A stretch of DNA of 41,257 nt from Actinoplanes utahensis (GTDB lineage: Bacteria; Actinomycetota; Actinomycetes; Mycobacteriales; Micromonosporaceae): the NCBI RefSeq assembly GCF_016862455.1, contig NZ_BOMZ01000053.1, forward strand, positions 1 to 41,257, given 5' to 3'. The notes beneath the pieces are model-generated. The model saw only the letters and a program-made list of their open reading frames with translations, made no database searches and was not told where the DNA came from. Positions 1-7,948 of this stretch are shown here, one piece after another. Numbering within the stretch: position 1 is the first letter of the stretch; the number at the start of each line of letters is the position of its first letter. Made by a program: the position numbers and the translations under genes.

Positions 1-230
1 CCGACTACCTCGTCCCGCGGGTGAGTGGACCGGCTGCCTCGTCCTGCGGGTGAGAAAGTCAGCACGCCTGTCCCCGCGGGTGAGTGCGCCGGCTACGTTG
101 TCCCGTAGGTGATGCAGGTCGGCTACCTCGTCGCGCGGGCGAGAAAGCCAGCACGCCTGTCCCCGCGAGTGAGCCGACCGGCTGCGTCGCCCTCTCGGGT
201 GAGCCGGCCGATCACCTCGTCCCGCGGATG
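1..230. repeat. Degenerate ~29.5-bp tandem repeat, about 8 units
   Basis: Eight copies of a unit resembling CCGGCTACCTCGTCCCGCGG followed by GTGAG lie head to tail. The GTGAG-like landmarks fall at 21, 50, 80, 109, 139, 169, 199 and (as GATG) about 227, so the period alternates between 29 and 30 bp. Two unit types alternate: a 'ccggctacctcgtc' type and an 'aaagtcagcacgcctgtcc' type (60-84 and 148-173). The array stops exactly at the stop codon of the next gene (232) and runs off the left edge of the window. The mixed 29/30-bp period argues against coding function. Its role is unknown. Confidence 0.8.
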
Positions 231-231
231 T

Positions 232-1095
232 TCAGCGCAGTGCAGCTCGCCCCGAGAAGGCGATGCTCGCGGCCAGGAAGCCGGCGTTGATCAGGGTGAA
301 CAGGCCGACGAACCAGACCGCGAACTGCGGGGCGACGGTGAGCAGCACGCCGGCGAAGGCGATCACCGCGCCGTAGTCGCGGACCAGTTTGACCAGGCGG
401 ACCGGCAGGGACGTGCTGGTGACCATGCTGGCGGCCTGGGTGCCGGACTGCATCACCGAGGTGACCAGGTTGACCATCCAGGTGGCGGCGAAGGCGGCCA
501 GCAGCCACGCGGGGGTGGCCGGTTCCTGTGCGGCGGCGGTGGCGGCGAACGCGGCGACGAGCGAGGTCTGCACGGCCACGTCGCAGAGCACGTCGAGGCG
601 GCCGCCGGCGGCGCTGGTCTGCTTGGTGACTCGGGCGAGCTGTCCGTCGGCGCAGTCGAAGGCGTAGGCGAGCTGCCAGCCGATCAGCGCGATCAGGCCG
701 ATCGGCCATGCCCAGATGTCGTCCCGGGCGACCGGGCCGGCGGCGACGATCACGATGAACGAGGTGAGGCAGCCGAGGCCGAGGTTGAAGATGGTGAGCA
801 CGGTCGGGGCGAGTTTGTGCTTGTTCGCCCACACCGAGATCCGTGCGCCGATCCGCTGGCTGACGGCCTCGCTGAACAGGCCGCCGCCACGGTTGGCCGC
901 GTAGAAGTCGGCTGCGGTGGGCGTACCGCCGAAGGTCGTGCCGGAAGCCGGGGCGGACCCGGCGGCGGGCGTCGGACCGGGACCGGGCGCGTCGTTGTTG
1001 TCGATGCGGGTGACGCCGGGCTGTGAGGGGACCGCGCCGGGGCGGGCGGTGGGGTGGCCCGCGCCGTTGCCGAGGTCAGAGGGCTGTGAGGACAT
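232..1095 (-). CDS. CDP-alcohol phosphatidyltransferase family membrane protein
   Basis: This integral membrane enzyme should transfer a phospho-alcohol from a CDP-activated donor to an alcohol acceptor, releasing CMP. The full family signature is present: D147, D150-G151, A154-R155, G164, D168 and D172 with exact spacing D(x)2DG(x)2AR(x)8G(x)3D(x)3D. Several hydrophobic segments follow from about residue 98 to the end. The first ~65 residues are Pro/Gly/Ala-rich and probably disordered. The start overlaps the end of the upstream dehydrogenase gene by 20 bp, and no strong ribosome-binding site is visible, so a later start is possible. It is the last gene of a three-gene operon with a nucleotidyltransferase and a G1PDH-like enzyme. 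Substrates cannot be read from sequence. Confidence 0.9.
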   Translation of the reverse strand: MSSQPSDLGNGAGHPTARPGAVPSQPGVTRIDNNDAPGPGPTPAAGSAPASGTTFGGTPTAADFYAANRGGGLFSEAVSQRIGARISVWANKHKLAPTVLTIFNLGLGCLTSFIVIVAAGPVARDDIWAWPIGLIALIGWQLAYAFDCADGQLARVTKQTSAAGGRLDVLCDVAVQTSLVAAFAATAAAQEPATPAWLLAAFAATWMVNLVTSVMQSGTQAASMVTSTSLPVRLVKLVRDYGAVIAFAGVLLTVAPQFAVWFVGLFTLINAGFLAASIAFSGRAALR

Positions 1096-2137
1096 CGTCG
1101 TATTCGGCCAGCTTCTGCCGGATCTGTTCCGGCGTCATCGCGAGGTGTTCCAGGATGGTGTAGCGGTCCGGGCGGGTTCGAGGGGCGAACTGGACGACCC
1201 GGGCGAACTGTTCGGCGTCGAGGCCGACATCGGACGGTGTGCGGGGGAGCTGGTGGCGGGCCAGGCATGCGGCCATCTGCCGGAAACGGGGTTCGTCGCC
1301 GCGCAGGAAGGTGCAGAACAGCGCGCCGAGCCCGGCCAGTTCGCCGTGCGAGGCGGTGTCCGGGAAGAGCGAGTCGGTGGCGTGGATGATCTCGTGGCAG
1401 CCGCCGCTGCACGGCCGGCTGCTGCCGCTGACGGCCATGGCCAGGCCGCTGGAGATCAGCGCCTCGGCGAGGGTGGTGACGAACGTGTCGTCGCTGAGGT
1501 CGCCGGGCATGGACAGGATCGCCTCGGCGCCCATGCGGGCGAGGGACGCGGCGATGCCGTCGACGGGTTCGCCGCGGACCTGCCGGGCCAGTTCCCAGTC
1601 GGCGAGCGCGCTGATGTTGCTGATCACGTCGCCGATGCCGGCCCGGTTGACCCGGTCCGGCCCGTTCTCGACGAAGTCCAGGTCGACGATCACCCCGAAC
1701 GGGATGTGCACCCCGTAGGAGCCCTTGATCCCGTCGTTGACCAGGCTGGAGACGGGCGAGGCGATCCCGTCGTTGGCGAGGCTGGTGGCCACCGAGATCA
1801 TCGGCAGGCCCCAGCGGCTGGCCGCGTACTTCGCGGTGTCGACGGTCTTGCCGCCGCCGATGCCGACGACCGCGTCGTAGTGGCCGGAGCGCAGTTTGGC
1901 GGCCAGTTCGAGCGCGGCGTCCAGGGTGCCGCCGGTGGTGACGTGCACGGTCGCCGACTGCAGGGAGGGCCGGAGCAGGTCGACGATCCGCTCGCCGAGG
2001 CCCGGGCCGACCACCACGGCGACTTCGCCGCCCGAGGAGATCCGACCGTCGGCCAGGATCCGGCCGAGGTCGGCGACCGCGCCCCGCCGCACCTGAACGT
2101 GCAGCGGGGTCTGGACGCTCCGGGCTAGTAGCGGCAT
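1076..2137 (-). CDS. Glycerol-1-phosphate dehydrogenase-like iron-containing alcohol dehydrogenase
   Basis: The 353-residue protein belongs to the dehydroquinate synthase/GldA/G1PDH fold. The dinucleotide-binding motif GGGKTVDTAK is at residues 94-103. Probable metal ligands are D170 (GIGDVISN), H248 (in SRPCSGGCHE, the SRPxSG motif typical of EgsA/AraM) and H264 (SHGE). Members of this subfamily reduce dihydroxyacetone phosphate to sn-glycerol-1-phosphate, the archaeal-type stereoisomer. Whether this protein does so is inferred. It overlaps the nucleotidyltransferase by 13 bp upstream and the CDP-alcohol transferase by 20 bp downstream, so the three are almost certainly co-translated. No PcrB-type prenyl transferase, the partner of AraM in Bacillus, is visible nearby. 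Confidence 0.85.
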   Translation of the reverse strand: MPLLARSVQTPLHVQVRRGAVADLGRILADGRISSGGEVAVVVGPGLGERIVDLLRPSLQSATVHVTTGGTLDAALELAAKLRSGHYDAVVGIGGGKTVDTAKYAASRWGLPMISVATSLANDGIASPVSSLVNDGIKGSYGVHIPFGVIVDLDFVENGPDRVNRAGIGDVISNISALADWELARQVRGEPVDGIAASLARMGAEAILSMPGDLSDDTFVTTLAEALISSGLAMAVSGSSRPCSGGCHEIIHATDSLFPDTASHGELAGLGALFCTFLRGDEPRFRQMAACLARHQLPRTPSDVGLDAEQFARVVQFAPRTRPDRYTILEHLAMTPEQIRQKLAEYDDVLTAL

Positions 2138-2856
2138 GCGATGTCCCGGGCCTTCGCCAGGTCCTCGTGGTTGTCGACCTCGACCCAGGGCAGGTCGCCG
2201 ATCTCGGCCGCGCGGACCTCGCCGCCACGGTTCGCGTACTCCTGGAAGCCGTCCTCGTAGTAGAGGTTCGGGTCGCGCTCGAAGGTCGTCTTCAGGGCGT
2301 CGGCCAGCCGGCCGGCCGCGACCGGCTCGATGATGTTGGCGCCGATGTACTCACCGTACGCCGCGGTGGGATCCATCAGTTTCGTTATCTTCGTCAGCTG
2401 GCCATCTTCGTCGAAGACGGTCTTCATCTCCTCGTCGGCCAGCTTCTTGATGGTGTCCACGGCGAGCAGGATGCTCGGGCCCCGGCGGGCCAGCAGCGTC
2501 TCCTCGACGCTGACCGGGTGGACGGTGTCACCGTTGACCATCAGCGCGCCCTGCGCGAAGTGGTCCCGGGCCAGCCAGAGGGAGTAGGCGTTGTTCCACT
2601 CCTCGGCCTTGTCGTTGTGCACCAGGGAGATCTTCACGCCGTACTTCTTCTGGAAACCCTCGACGCGCTCCTCCACGGCGCCGGCGCGGTAGCCGACGAC
2701 GATGGTGACCTCGGTCAGGCCGGCGGCCGCGAGGTTGCGGAGCGAGATGTCCATGATCGTGGTCTCCCCGTCCACGGGGACCAGCGCCTTCGGGAGCGTG
2801 TCCGTGTACGGGCGCAGCCTGCGCCCAGCCCCTGCGGCGAGTACCAATCCGATCAT
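2125..2856 (-). CDS. Sugar/alcohol-phosphate nucleotidyltransferase (LicC-like)
   Basis: The 243-residue protein carries the N-terminal NTP-transferase signature LAAGAGRRLRPYTDTLPKAL (residues 6-25, G-x-G-x-R with the downstream PKAL lysine). The segment EWNNAYSLWLAR recalls the NxxSL region of LicC-type phosphocholine cytidylyltransferases, and VNGDTV supplies a metal-binding Asp. It would activate a phosphorylated alcohol as a CDP (or NDP) derivative for the CDP-alcohol transferase two genes downstream. The leader has AAGGA about 9 nt before the ATG and a TATCCT -10-like box at 2898-2903 on the minus strand. It is the first gene of the operon and diverges from the aminotransferase at 2974. 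Confidence 0.85.
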   Translation of the reverse strand: MIGLVLAAGAGRRLRPYTDTLPKALVPVDGETTIMDISLRNLAAAGLTEVTIVVGYRAGAVEERVEGFQKKYGVKISLVHNDKAEEWNNAYSLWLARDHFAQGALMVNGDTVHPVSVEETLLARRGPSILLAVDTIKKLADEEMKTVFDEDGQLTKITKLMDPTAAYGEYIGANIIEPVAAGRLADALKTTFERDPNLYYEDGFQEYANRGGEVRAAEIGDLPWVEVDNHEDLAKARDIACRY

Positions 2857-2973
2857 GGGGCGGTTCCTTCCAGAGGTACGTCAGGTGTGCCCAGCGAGGA
2901 TAGCCGCCGGTGTCTCATCCGTAGGACTCGCGAGGGGCGCACGGAAAATGGTATAGACCCGGCTTCTAAGCTG

Positions 2974-4074
2974 ATGTCCATGACCGCTGAGCAGCTGATC
3001 TCCTTTGCCCGTGGCGCGCCGTCGCTGGACATCGTCGACGTGGAGGGGCTCAAGGCCGCCGCCGCCCGCGCCTTCGACGCCGACCCCGCCGGCGTGACCG
3101 CCTACGGCACCTCTGTCGGCTACCTCCCGCTGCGGAAGTGGATCGCCGACAAGCACAACGTCTCCCCCGACCAGGTCATCGTGACGAACGGTTCGCTGCA
3201 GGCGGACGCGTTCCTCTTCGGCCACCTGGTGCAGCCCGGTGACGACGTGGTGGTGGAGAAGCCGACGTACGACCGGACGCTGCTCAACCTGCAGAACCTG
3301 GGCGCCAAGGTGCACCAGGTGACCCTCCAGTCGGACGGTGTCGACATCGAGGAGCTGCGCGCGCTGCTCGAGTCCGGGGTGCGGCCGAAGCTCGCCCACA
3401 TCATCCCGAACTACCAGAACCCGGCCGGTCTCACCCTGTCCGAGGAGAAGCGGCGCGCGCTGCTGGCCCTGGCCGAGCAGTACGAGTTCATCATCTTCGA
3501 GGACGACCCGTACGTGGACATCCGGTTCCGTGGCGAGCCGCTGCCCTCGATGCTGTCGCTGGACAGCAACAACCTGGTGGTGCACGCCTCCAGCTTCACC
3601 AAGACGGTCTGCCCCGGTGTCCGGGTCGGTTACCTGGTGGGCCCGGCCGCGCTGATCGACGCGATCGCGAAGAAGGCCACCAACCTGTACATCTCCCCCG
3701 GCATGGTGTCCGAGGCGATCGTGCACCAGTTCTGCGTCTCCGGCGACATCGAGAAGTCGGTCCGGACGGTCAGCGCGGCGCTGGGCGAGCGGGCGAAGGT
3801 GCTGGCCGAGTCGATCCGCAAGCACATCCCCGGCGCCACCTTCACCGAGCCGGACGGCGGGTACTTCCTCTGGGTCGACCTGCCCACGGACGTGGACGTG
3901 GACAAGCTGTTCCCGGCGGCGATGAAGAAGGGTGTCGCGGTCGTGAAGGGCAGCGACTTCCTGCTCGAGGGCGGCCGGAACGCGCTGCGCCTGGCGTACT
4001 CCGCGGTCACCGTCGACCAGATCGACGAGGGCGTGCGCCGGCTCGCCGAGGCGATCGAAGAGGTCCGGGGCTGA
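2974..4074 (+). CDS. PLP-dependent aminotransferase, class I/II
   Basis: About 366 residues of a fold-type I aminotransferase resembling LysN/2-aminoadipate aminotransferases and the catalytic part of MocR proteins, without a DNA-binding domain. Visible features are an N-terminal YGTSVGYLPLRKWIA segment, the aromatic-stacking and Asn region NYQNPAGLTLS, the EDDPY motif holding the PLP-nitrogen Asp, and SSFTKTVCPGVRVGY containing the Schiff-base lysine. The C-terminal RLAYS contains the substrate-carboxylate Arg. Starts at 2974 or 2980 are both possible (Met-Ser-Met-Thr), and neither has a clear ribosome-binding site. The gene diverges from the nucleotidyltransferase operon and is followed by a strong hairpin. 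The amino-acid substrate is unknown. Confidence 0.9.
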   Translation: MSMTAEQLISFARGAPSLDIVDVEGLKAAAARAFDADPAGVTAYGTSVGYLPLRKWIADKHNVSPDQVIVTNGSLQADAFLFGHLVQPGDDVVVEKPTYDRTLLNLQNLGAKVHQVTLQSDGVDIEELRALLESGVRPKLAHIIPNYQNPAGLTLSEEKRRALLALAEQYEFIIFEDDPYVDIRFRGEPLPSMLSLDSNNLVVHASSFTKTVCPGVRVGYLVGPAALIDAIAKKATNLYISPGMVSEAIVHQFCVSGDIEKSVRTVSAALGERAKVLAESIRKHIPGATFTEPDGGYFLWVDLPTDVDVDKLFPAAMKKGVAVVKGSDFLLEGGRNALRLAYSAVTVDQIDEGVRRLAEAIEEVRG

Positions 4075-4092
4075 CGCGGGTTTCGTTCCCGT

Positions 4093-4120
4093 CCGGCGCG
4101 GGGATGGTTCCCCGCGCCGG
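4093..4120 (+). terminator. Hairpin terminator after the aminotransferase
   Basis: A perfect 11-bp GC-rich stem, CCGGCGCGGGG (4093-4103) and its complement (4110-4120), encloses a 6-nt loop. It begins 18 bp after the aminotransferase stop. There is no U-tract, which is common for actinobacterial terminators. A TAGCCT -10-like box for corA starts 3 bp after it. Confidence 0.7.
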
Positions 4121-4122
4121 GG

Positions 4123-4128
4123 TAGCCT
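4123..4128 (+). promoter_or_regulatory. Probable -10 box of corA
   Basis: TAGCCT matches the actinobacterial TAGNNT -10 consensus and lies between the upstream terminator and the gene. A start near 4135 would leave a ~25-nt leader that holds GGGGGAGG. Confidence 0.45.
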
Positions 4129-4159
4129 CCAGTGGTTTGTCGTCCCGGGGGAGGCTGAC

Positions 4160-5278
4160 ATGACGGAAGAGCGCTCGTGGGCGGCCCGTGGCGGGCCCCT
4201 GAGCAAGGCGTGGGCGGCCCGGATGCGTGGCCTGCTGAACAACGGCGACCACTTCGAACCGGGCGGGTCCGATCAGAGTCCCACCTCGGTCGTCGACTGC
4301 GGCGTCTACATGGACGGTAAGCGCACGCCCGGGGAGTTCGCCCCCGACCAGGCGCTCGAGGAGGCCTCCCGGCAGGAGGGCGCGTTCGTCTGGCTGGGGC
4401 TGCACGCGCCGACCGACGCGGAGATGGCCTCGATCGCACGCATCTACGGCCTGCACGAGCTGGCGGTGGAGGACGCGGTCAAGGCCGAGCAGCGGCCCAA
4501 ACTGGAGCAGTTCGGCGCGGTGCACTTCCTGGTGCTGCGGACCGCCCGGTACGTGCCGCACCAGGAGCTGACCGAGAGCTCGCAGGTGGTCGAGACCGGC
4601 CAGATGATGATCTTCATCGGTGAGCAGTTCGTGATCACGGTTCGGCACGGCGACGCGTCCGAGATGGCGCCGGTGCGCGCCGACCTGGAGAACCAGCGGG
4701 CGGCGCTGCTGCAACAGGGCCCGTGGGCGGTGGCCTACGCGGTCACCGACCGGGTCGTCGACCACTATCTCGAGGTGGCCGACGACTTCGAGGCCGATTT
4801 GGACCTGATCGAGGAGGGCGTCTTCTCGCGCGACCGGATCGCCCCGATACAGCAGGTGTACCAGCTGAAACGAGAGCTGGTGGAGTTCCGCCGGGCGGTC
4901 GTCCCGCTCCAGCGCCCACTCGCGGCGATCACGTCCAGCCAGGGTGTCGTGCCGAAGGAGATCCGGCGCTACTTCCGGGACGTCCAGGACCATCTGACCC
5001 GTACGGTCGAGCAGGTCTCCTCCTACGACGACCTGCTCAACTCGATCCTGCAGGCCCGTCTCGCCCAGGTGACCGTCGACCAGAACAACGACATGCGCAA
5101 GATCGCGTCCTGGGCGGCCATCGCCACGGTCTGGACCGCCTTCGCCGGTGTCTACGGCATGAACTTCGACTACATGCCGGAGACCGAGTGGAAGTACGGC
5201 TATCCCGCTCTGATCGCCCTTCTGTCGATCATCACGGTGCTGCTGTACCGGGCTCTGCGCCGCAACGGGTGGCTGTGA
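4160..5278 (+). CDS. CorA-type magnesium/cobalt channel
   Basis: The 372-residue protein has the CorA layout: a long soluble N-terminal domain, a long helix and two C-terminal transmembrane segments. The signature YGMNF begins at residue 332 at the end of the first membrane helix, forming the pore mouth that selects hydrated Mg2+. The second helix (about 349-365) is followed by a basic tail ending NGWL. GGGGGAGG just upstream gives a strong ribosome-binding site for the ATG. The gene is followed after 60 bp by eccB, which has its own promoter, so the two are probably transcribed separately. Confidence 0.93.
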   Translation: MTEERSWAARGGPLSKAWAARMRGLLNNGDHFEPGGSDQSPTSVVDCGVYMDGKRTPGEFAPDQALEEASRQEGAFVWLGLHAPTDAEMASIARIYGLHELAVEDAVKAEQRPKLEQFGAVHFLVLRTARYVPHQELTESSQVVETGQMMIFIGEQFVITVRHGDASEMAPVRADLENQRAALLQQGPWAVAYAVTDRVVDHYLEVADDFEADLDLIEEGVFSRDRIAPIQQVYQLKRELVEFRRAVVPLQRPLAAITSSQGVVPKEIRRYFRDVQDHLTRTVEQVSSYDDLLNSILQARLAQVTVDQNNDMRKIASWAAIATVWTAFAGVYGMNFDYMPETEWKYGYPALIALLSIITVLLYRALRRNGWL

Positions 5279-5326
5279 CATCGTCGCTCGCGACGGGTGA
5301 CCCCCCACGACATCGGCGCGGGGCTC

Positions 5327-5332
5327 TAGAGT
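5327..5332 (+). promoter_or_regulatory. -10 box of a leaderless eccB transcript
   Basis: TAGAGT lies only 6 nt before the GTG start at 5339. No ribosome-binding site is present, so transcription probably starts at or next to the start codon. Confidence 0.6.
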
Positions 5333-5338
5333 GTCCGG

Positions 5339-6700
5339 GTGCCGTCGCGTCAGGATGAGCTGCATTCGTATCAATACTCGGTGCAGCGTGTGGTGGCGGC
5401 GCTGGTGTCACACGACCCGGACCCGCAACGATCGCCGCTGCGCCGGGCCGGTGTCACCGCCCTGGTCAGCCTGCTGATCGCCGCTCTCGTGGTCGGCGGT
5501 TTCGCCGTCTACGGGCTGTTCACCGGCAACACCATGGCGCAGGCGAACGACCCGAGCGCCGTACTGGTGGAGAAGAAGACCGGTGCGCGGTACGTCTATC
5601 TGGAGTCGGACCGGAAACTGCACCCGGTGCTGAACTACACGTCCGGCATGCTGCTGGCCACCGGCAACCCGCCCGCGCTGAAGACGGTCGCGGCCGAGAA
5701 ACTCGCGAAGGTCCCGCTGGGTGAGCCGCTCGGCATCCTCGGTGCGCCGGACTCGCTGCCGACCGACAAGAACCTGCTCAAGGACACCTGGTCGATCTGC
5801 ACCAGCACGGTCGCCGGCAAACCGAAGAGCACGCTGGTGATCGGCACCGGCGTCCCGCAAGGGAAGGGCGCCCCGAGCGGCGGTCTGCTGGTCAAGGACA
5901 ACAAGGGGCGTACGTTCCTGGTCTTCGAAGGCAAGCGGCACCTGCTGCCGACCGCCCGCGCCGACGCCACCCTGCGCGTCCTCGGCTGGTACGGCAGCCG
6001 TCCGTGGATCGTCTCGTCCGCCTGGGTAGACGCCATCCCGTCCGGCTCCGACCTGGCCGCGCCGGTGATCCCCGGTTACCGCGGCGCCTCGGTGATCCGC
6101 GGCCGCAAGGTCGGTCAGGTGCTGACCCTGGACGGCAGCTCGTACGCCATGGTCCTCGCGGACGGCGTCGCCCCGCTCAGCGAGCTCCAGCTCAAGCTGT
6201 TGACCATGGTTCCCGGCGCGGGCCGGCCGATCACGGTCGGCGAGCAGGAGTGGGGCAACAATCTGACCACGTCCAAGATCGGCATGCCCTCCACCGCGGC
6301 GGATCTGCCGCTGGTCGCGCCGAAACTGGCCGCGGCCCCGTCGACGGCCTGCATGACCGCGACGCTCAAGGACGAACAGATGAACCTGGAGCTGCGGACC
6401 GGCATCGAGATCCCGGCCGGGCGCACCCCGGTGGGCATGGCCAGCGTCGACCTGGTGCACATGCCGCGCGGCAAGGGCGCGGTGGTGGAGTCGGTGTCGT
6501 CGCCGGACGCCCCGGCGGGCAGCGGCACGGTGAGCCTGATCACCGACAACGGCGTCCAGTTCGCGCTGGCGAGCCGGGAGCTGCTGGGCAAGTTCGGGTA
6601 CGGCAAGGTCACGCCCACCCGGATCCCGTCCCAGCTGGTCGACTATCTGCCCGTCGGGCCGGCGCTGGACCCCGTCCAGGCCGGCCCGAAGGCGAGCTGA
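5339..6700 (+). CDS. Type VII secretion protein EccB (orphan)
   Basis: The 453-residue protein has the EccB plan: a short cytoplasmic N-terminus (PSRQDELHSYQYSVQRVVAA), one transmembrane helix at about residues 38-60, and a long extracytoplasmic domain with the repeated WxxG-poor beta-fold typical of EccB. EccB is the membrane ATPase/periplasmic component of ESX secretion complexes. No other ESX gene (eccC, eccD, eccE, mycP, esx pairs) is in the window, so this copy is detached from its locus. The start is GTG and appears leaderless. The stop codon abuts the stop of the convergent gene at 6701 with no gap. Confidence 0.88.
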   Translation: MPSRQDELHSYQYSVQRVVAALVSHDPDPQRSPLRRAGVTALVSLLIAALVVGGFAVYGLFTGNTMAQANDPSAVLVEKKTGARYVYLESDRKLHPVLNYTSGMLLATGNPPALKTVAAEKLAKVPLGEPLGILGAPDSLPTDKNLLKDTWSICTSTVAGKPKSTLVIGTGVPQGKGAPSGGLLVKDNKGRTFLVFEGKRHLLPTARADATLRVLGWYGSRPWIVSSAWVDAIPSGSDLAAPVIPGYRGASVIRGRKVGQVLTLDGSSYAMVLADGVAPLSELQLKLLTMVPGAGRPITVGEQEWGNNLTTSKIGMPSTAADLPLVAPKLAAAPSTACMTATLKDEQMNLELRTGIEIPAGRTPVGMASVDLVHMPRGKGAVVESVSSPDAPAGSGTVSLITDNGVQFALASRELLGKFGYGKVTPTRIPSQLVDYLPVGPALDPVQAGPKAS

Positions 6701-7270
6701 TTACCGGGGGTCCTGCTTGATCGGGTCGGTCGTGGTGCCGTTCGCCGTGGTGTAGACGGTCGGCTCCATCGGCTCGAAGGCGGCGTCGTCGGCCCCGCCG
6801 GCGCGCGACACGGGCTCGTACTCCTCCCACTGGGCCTCACGGCGACGGCGGGCGACGTACGCGGCGCCCACGCCGACCGCGGTGCCCAGCAGCGCCCACC
6901 CGGCCAGGCGGCCGGTCCGGCTCTTGCGGGGAGACGCCTTCTCGGCCTTCTTCTGGAGTTTGCGGGCCTGCTTCTCCTGGGCCTTCAACTCCTTCTTGGT
7001 GGCCTTCTTGGTGGTCTTGCCGGCCTGCCGGACGGTCTCCGAGGCCGTGGTCAGCGCGGCGAGCGCACTGTCCCAGCTCTGCGAGGCCGCGTCACGAGCC
7101 GCGGTCGCGGCCGGCTGCACGCGGTCGCGAGCCGCGCTGAACTTGGGTGTGACGGTCGCGCTGGTCTCCTGGGCCGCGATCGAGGCCGCGCGCTTGAAGT
7201 GGTCCACGCTCTGCCCGAGCTCGTTGCGCATCCGCGCTTTCCGGCTCCGACGACGAATCGTTGCGAACAC
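6701..7270 (-). CDS. Lys-rich single-pass membrane protein, DUF5324-like
   Basis: This 189-residue protein begins at a GTG with AGGAGG (7280-7285) 9 nt upstream. A longer open frame to 7414 lacks such a site. Residues 20-80 are Ala-rich and helical, residues 84-118 are a very Lys-rich probable coiled coil (TTKKATKKELKAQEKQARK), and a single transmembrane segment spans about 123-141. A short acidic tail follows. In Streptomyces a DUF5324 protein commonly precedes cyclophilin and rhomboid genes, as here, so the family assignment is partly from context. Function is unknown. It is divergent from the cyclophilin. Confidence 0.75.
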   Translation of the reverse strand: MFATIRRRSRKARMRNELGQSVDHFKRAASIAAQETSATVTPKFSAARDRVQPAATAARDAASQSWDSALAALTTASETVRQAGKTTKKATKKELKAQEKQARKLQKKAEKASPRKSRTGRLAGWALLGTAVGVGAAYVARRRREAQWEEYEPVSRAGGADDAAFEPMEPTVYTTANGTTTDPIKQDPR

Positions 7271-7400
7271 CAGTGCCCACCTCCTGTGGTCTCTTCCCAC
7301 GTCATGTTGCCTTCTCAGGTACCCCCGCGCGACCGGATCCACGACATGGGGCAGGATCCGAATTGCACGAGAACAGCCCATCACCACGACGGGAGTACCC

Positions 7401-7925
7401 GTGGCCGAGAACATTTACGCCACCCTGCACACCAATCACGGCGCCATCCGGGTGCAGCTCTTCCCGGATCACGCTCCGGCGACGGTCCGCAACTTCGTTG
7501 AGCTGGCCGAGGGCACCAAGGAGTACACCGACCCGCGGACCGGCCAGAAGGGCAGCGGGCCGTACTACGACGGCACCATCTCGCACCGGGTCATCGCCGG
7601 GTTCATGATCCAGATGGGAGACCCGACCGGCACCGGCCGCGGTGGCCCGGGCTTCCAGTTCGCCGACGAGTTCCACCCGGAGCTGTCCTTCGACCGGCCG
7701 TACCTGCTGGCCATGGCGAACGCCGGGCCGGGCACCAACGGCTCGCAGTTCTTCATCACGGTCGGCCCCACGCCGCACCTGAACCGCCGGCACACGATCT
7801 TCGGCCAGGTGGCGGACGAGCAGTCGGCCAAGGTCGTCGACGCGATCGCGAACACGCCGACCGGCCCGGGCGACCGCCCGCGTGAGGACGTCGTGATCGA
7901 GAAGGTGTCGATCGAGCGTTCCTGA
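7401..7925 (+). CDS. Peptidyl-prolyl cis-trans isomerase, cyclophilin type
   Basis: The 174-residue protein is a complete single-domain cyclophilin. Characteristic segments are FHRVI-like SHRVIAGFMIQMGDPTGTG (catalytic Arg and the QMGD strand), the NGSQFFIT block (Gln-Phe-Phe of the proline pocket) and HTIFGQV. There is no signal peptide, so it acts in the cytoplasm. The chosen start is GTG at 7401, with GGGAG 6 nt upstream (7390-7394). Upstream in-frame codons do not resemble cyclophilin. It is followed 23 bp later by the rhomboid gene, which has its own -10 box. Confidence 0.94.
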   Translation: MAENIYATLHTNHGAIRVQLFPDHAPATVRNFVELAEGTKEYTDPRTGQKGSGPYYDGTISHRVIAGFMIQMGDPTGTGRGGPGFQFADEFHPELSFDRPYLLAMANAGPGTNGSQFFITVGPTPHLNRRHTIFGQVADEQSAKVVDAIANTPTGPGDRPREDVVIEKVSIERS

Positions 7926-7935
7926 CCTCTCGCGG

Positions 7936-7941
7936 TACCTT
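7936..7941 (+). promoter_or_regulatory. -10 box of a leaderless rhomboid transcript
   Basis: TACCTT lies 7 nt before the ATG at 7949, and there is no ribosome-binding site. Spacing matches the other leaderless genes of this window. Confidence 0.5.
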
Positions 7942-7948
7942 TGGTGCC

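Noticed and set aside
1..230. CRISPR array
   Set aside because: The units are contiguous and vary throughout, with no constant repeat separated by unique spacers, and no cas gene is in the window.
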